From Thecamonas trahens ATCC 50062 (lineage: Eukaryota; Apusozoa; Apusomonadida; Apusomonadidae), in the NCBI RefSeq assembly GCF_000142905.1, contig NW_013657627.1, forward strand, positions 69,746 to 130,339: a stretch of DNA of 60,594 nt. Direction: 5' to 3'. A program made the translations under genes and the position numbers. Positions 58,165 to 60,594 of the stretch are shown here, piece by piece. How positions within the stretch are numbered: the first letter of the stretch is position 1; every line of letters begins with the position of its first letter. Under the pieces are notes generated by a model, which was not told where the DNA came from, ran no database searches, and saw nothing but the letters and a program-made list of their open reading frames with translations.

Positions 58165-58807
58165 TCGTGGAGGTATGCGAGGAGTGGGGAGTGGAAATGG
58201 GAAAAGGATCACATCGTTGTACATAAACAATCACAAGCGCATAGCATGGCATGTGTGATGGGCTTTTCCTGGCTGACGGCGACGAGAGGGAGAGAGAGAA
58301 CGAGATGTGTACGAGACGGGCATGGTGAGGCAAGACGATCAAAAATCCGCAGTTGCTGCTAGTCCGCTGGGAGCAAAAACGACGATCACCCTCCGTTGAA
58401 CACGATCCACATTGCGCATTGCTCGCGCTCTTCCGTTGCCTCAGACAGCAGGAGATACCAAACCGTCAACTCTCTGTCCCCGATTGCCCAAGCGCCAGAT
58501 GTCCCAGTACATCATGATGACACACATGCGCCTCCATCCAAGGCGCGATGATGGCACCCTTGGGGCCACACGCAGCCCGATCTTCATTCTTGCTCCAGAA
58601 TGATATTCCCTGTAAAGGCAGAGTCCAATGATCCCTTCATTTCATCGGGTCGCAAGCGGGCTGGGACCGCGCAGCGAGCGGCTCGCTGAGCACGGCATGG
58701 CTCTCTGCTTGGAATCGATTTGGGGGAAGAGACGGGCGAGGACATCTCACTCACATCGAGACTTGGTGAGGGCGAGTAAGGCGAGGAAGAGGAAGCAAGC
58801 AAGCGAC
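58165..58807. other. Intergenic region without a supported gene
   Basis: About 640 bp before the acetyltransferase. The frame of that gene is open back to 58628 but the added sequence is basic and lacks family similarity. I found no tRNA or convincing exon. Confidence 0.5.
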
Positions 58808-59344
58808 ATGGACTCGACGGACACGGCAGGATGTACGGGAGCCAGTGCGGCGGGCGCAAAGGTGCAGTACGCGCTTGTGGGCGAGAACGAGCTGGACGCA
58901 GTGATGGCGCTGGAGGAGGTGGCGTTTCCGGCCGATGAGGCCGCGAGTCGCGATGGGATGGCCATGCGGCTGGCTCAGGCTGGCGAGTACTTTCTGGGGC
59001 TGTACGAGAGCGAGACGGATGAGTTGGTTGGATACGTGGCGGCGACACTCTCTGCTCATGATGTGCTCGATCATGAGTGCATGTCGGCCCACGTCGCCGA
59101 CGGCCACACGCTGTGCATCCACTCGGTGGTGGTCGCCGATCGGCTGCGGCGGCAGGGGCTTGCCGTCGCCATGCTGAAGGAGTACGTGGCGCGGATGGCT
59201 GCAAAGGACAATGTCCGCTCGCTCCAGCTCATTGCCAAGGAGTACCTGCATGACCTGTACACAAAGGCCGGCTTTGATCGGGTTGGCAAGTCGGACGTTG
59301 TCCACGGCGCAGACCCGTGGTTCCTGTACAAGATCGATGCGTAG
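58808..59344 (+). CDS. AANAT-like GNAT acetyltransferase
   Basis: 178 residues from the ATG at 58808. The GNAT fold matches arylalkylamine N-acetyltransferases: EEVAFPADEAAS near residue 40, FLGLYE, LVGYVAATL, HTLCIHSVVVADRLRRQGLA with the acetyl-CoA-binding RRQGLA turn, LQLIAKEYLHDLYTKAGFDRVG and VVHGADPWF. The His in CIHSVVV corresponds to a catalytic His of vertebrate AANAT. The non-vertebrate members acetylate diverse arylalkylamines and polyamines, so the substrate is open. Divergent from nothing nearby; it converges with NSDHL, with 116 bp between stops. Confidence 0.85.
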   Translation: MDSTDTAGCTGASAAGAKVQYALVGENELDAVMALEEVAFPADEAASRDGMAMRLAQAGEYFLGLYESETDELVGYVAATLSAHDVLDHECMSAHVADGHTLCIHSVVVADRLRRQGLAVAMLKEYVARMAAKDNVRSLQLIAKEYLHDLYTKAGFDRVGKSDVVHGADPWFLYKIDA

Positions 59345-59460
59345 AGCGCAGAGCGCAATCATCAGAGTGGCGAGGTAATGCATAGACAGGTCTCGAGCGG
59401 TGGCTGTGTGTTGCAACGTGCGTGTGTGTGTGTGTGTTTGTGTGTGCGTTTTCGGGGCGA

Positions 59461-60485
59461 TCACTGGCCGTAGCCGTTGTCGCGGAACCAGCGGAGGGTG
59501 GTGGCAAAGGCCTCGTCAAGCTTGACCTTGGGCTCGTAGCCAAGCTCTTTGCGGGCCTTGTCGACGGAGAAGTAGTGCGAGGTGGTGACGTTGGCGACGA
59601 CGTAAGAGGTGAGGAGCGGCTTAAAGGCGAAGCAGGGCGAGACGATCCAGGCGATAAAGGTGAACATGAGGGCGATGAAGCGAGCGACGGCAGCCGGGAT
59701 GCGGAACTTGGGGGAAGCATCGTAGCCCATCTCGTTGACAAGCCAGTATGTGGTCTCCCAGAAGTTGCGCGGCTCGTCGTTGGTAATAAAGTACGCCTGG
59801 CCACCGACGACGTTCGGTTGTTTGCCAGGCCGCGTGCGGCGAGGATGTGACCATCGACGCAGTTGTCGACGTAGGTGTAGTCGTGAAGGACGGTGCCCGA
59901 GCCAAGGATGTACTTCATCTTGCCGGAAGCGGCGTTGGCAAAGATGCGGGGAAAGACATGGACGTCGCCTGGGCCAAAGATGGTGTGCGGGCGGATGGCA
60001 GCGGTGCGGAGGCGACCAGCGGCGGCACCATCAGCAGCCAGGACGACAGCCTCTGCCTCTGCCTTTGACGCCGAATAGGCATCGAGATGGTTTGGCGGAA
60101 TAGCCAGCGACTCGTCGCCCTTGTGGATGTCATGCCCGTCAAAGACGACCGAAGCCGACGAGGTGTAGACCAGAGCCTTGACCGAGTCGTTGGCCACAGC
60201 AGCGGCGACCACATTCTGTGTGCCAACCACATTGATGTCGTGGAAGAGACGAGAAGGCCCATTGGTCTCGGTCAGCGAGGCCGTGTGGTAGACAGTGGTC
60301 ACGCCAGAGAGCAGCGCCTTCATGGCCTCCACGTCGCGGAGGTCAGCCACCTCGTAGCGGACTCCGGCTACCTTGTCCTTGGGCTCGCGGATGTCCATGG
60401 CCACAACGCTCCGACCCTCGGAGACAAGCGCACGCACAAGTGTCGAGCCGAGGAAGCCAGCGCCTCCGATAACAAGGTCAGTCAT
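59461..60485 (-). CDS. NSDHL: NSDHL-like sterol-4-alpha-carboxylate 3-dehydrogenase, frameshifted
   Basis: A short-chain dehydrogenase of the 3beta-HSD family. The N-terminal frame gives GGAGFLGST (NAD-binding), DLRDVEAMKALLSGV, VYHTAS, VYTSSASVVFDG, the catalytic YSASK, IRPHTIFGPGD and DYTYVDNCVDGHILAARGLA. The family sequence then continues in another frame: PNVVGGQAYFITNDEPRNFW, a membrane-anchoring stretch (FIALMFTFIAWIVSPCFAF) and ARKELGYEPKVKLDEAFATT, ending at 59461. One extra A in the AAA (minus strand) at 59821-59823 joins the halves. In sterol synthesis NSDHL removes the C4 carboxyl from C4-methyl sterols at the ER. About 341 residues if repaired. Confidence 0.85.
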
Positions 60486-60594
60486 GGTGAGTGAGTGGAG
60501 TGTGCCGGGGGAAGGATGAGAGGGGGGGGGTGGAGGGGGGGGAGGAGGGGGAGGGGGAGGGGGGACGAGGGGGGGGGGAGGAGTCGGTTAGGGG
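60486..60594. other. G-rich upstream sequence at the window edge
   Basis: Runs of 5 to 9 G interrupted by A, upstream of the NSDHL start. It probably belongs to the promoter; the base count is unreliable in such runs. Confidence 0.5.

Noticed and set aside
59821-59823. Programmed -1 frameshifting in NSDHL
   Set aside because: The site GCA AAC AAC is not an X-XXY-YYZ slippery heptamer, and two other genes show the same one-base loss at homopolymers, so sequencing error is favoured.

Overview
This is a GC-rich, gene-dense nuclear window from a free-living, flagellated, mitochondriate protist. Evidence: spliceosomal introns with GT..AG ends, nuclear-type tRNAs with pol III T-tracts, mitochondrial proteins encoded with presequences (PRODH, SUCLG1, COX20), the UFM1 protease UFSP2, exocyst Sec10, the ciliary proteins LZTFL1 and PPIL6, and two runs of N (12736-12835, 33120-33869) marking it as an assembled scaffold. 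An apusomonad such as Thecamonas would fit the gene content and base composition, but that is inference.

Layout. 1-12 kb: the tail of an unknown gene, an S15/PepX-like secreted hydrolase, molybdenum cofactor sulfurase (frameshifted), tRNA-Leu(UAA), hydroxypyruvate isomerase, a PPIL1-like cyclophilin, LZTFL1, NAPE-PLD, and a DNA polymerase I relative with an intact 5' nuclease but decayed polymerase. 13-25 kb: an ankyrin-TKL kinase, an EamA transporter, a two-exon membrane microprotein, EF-hand proline dehydrogenase, three-exon succinyl-CoA ligase alpha, folylpolyglutamate synthase. 25-42 kb: an acidic protein, an ependymin-like secreted protein, COX20, an HAPH-repeat protein, UFSP2, GPN2, a HAPSTR1-like protein, a Ser-rich protein, YdjC deacetylase, a His/Ser-rich protein, PPIL6. 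42-60.6 kb: tRNA-Thr(CGU), VKORC1-like protein (frameshifted), a voltage-sensor/cyclase fusion with lost metal ligands, nitrilase, a ~2,440-residue FG-GAP/beta-helix/multi-TM surface protein, Sec10, an AANAT-like acetyltransferase and an NSDHL-like sterol dehydrogenase (frameshifted).

Genome organisation. There are no operons. Genes alternate strands and ten neighbouring pairs converge tail-to-tail with only 6-116 bp between stop codons. Intergenic and intronic DNA is filled with minisatellites, trinucleotide repeats and long G/C homopolymers. Most genes are intronless; ten introns of 98-596 nt are placed here, half of them with a GTACGT donor. Three genes, and probably a fourth, are interrupted by a one-base frameshift that a single extra base in a homopolymer would repair, which points to assembly error.

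I see no phage, CRISPR, transposon or clustered defence system. The most interesting candidates are the polymerase-I-like nuclease, the voltage-sensor protein with a degenerate cyclase domain, a duplicated 63-bp palindromic AT-rich element upstream of Sec10, and a promoter region built of two minisatellites.
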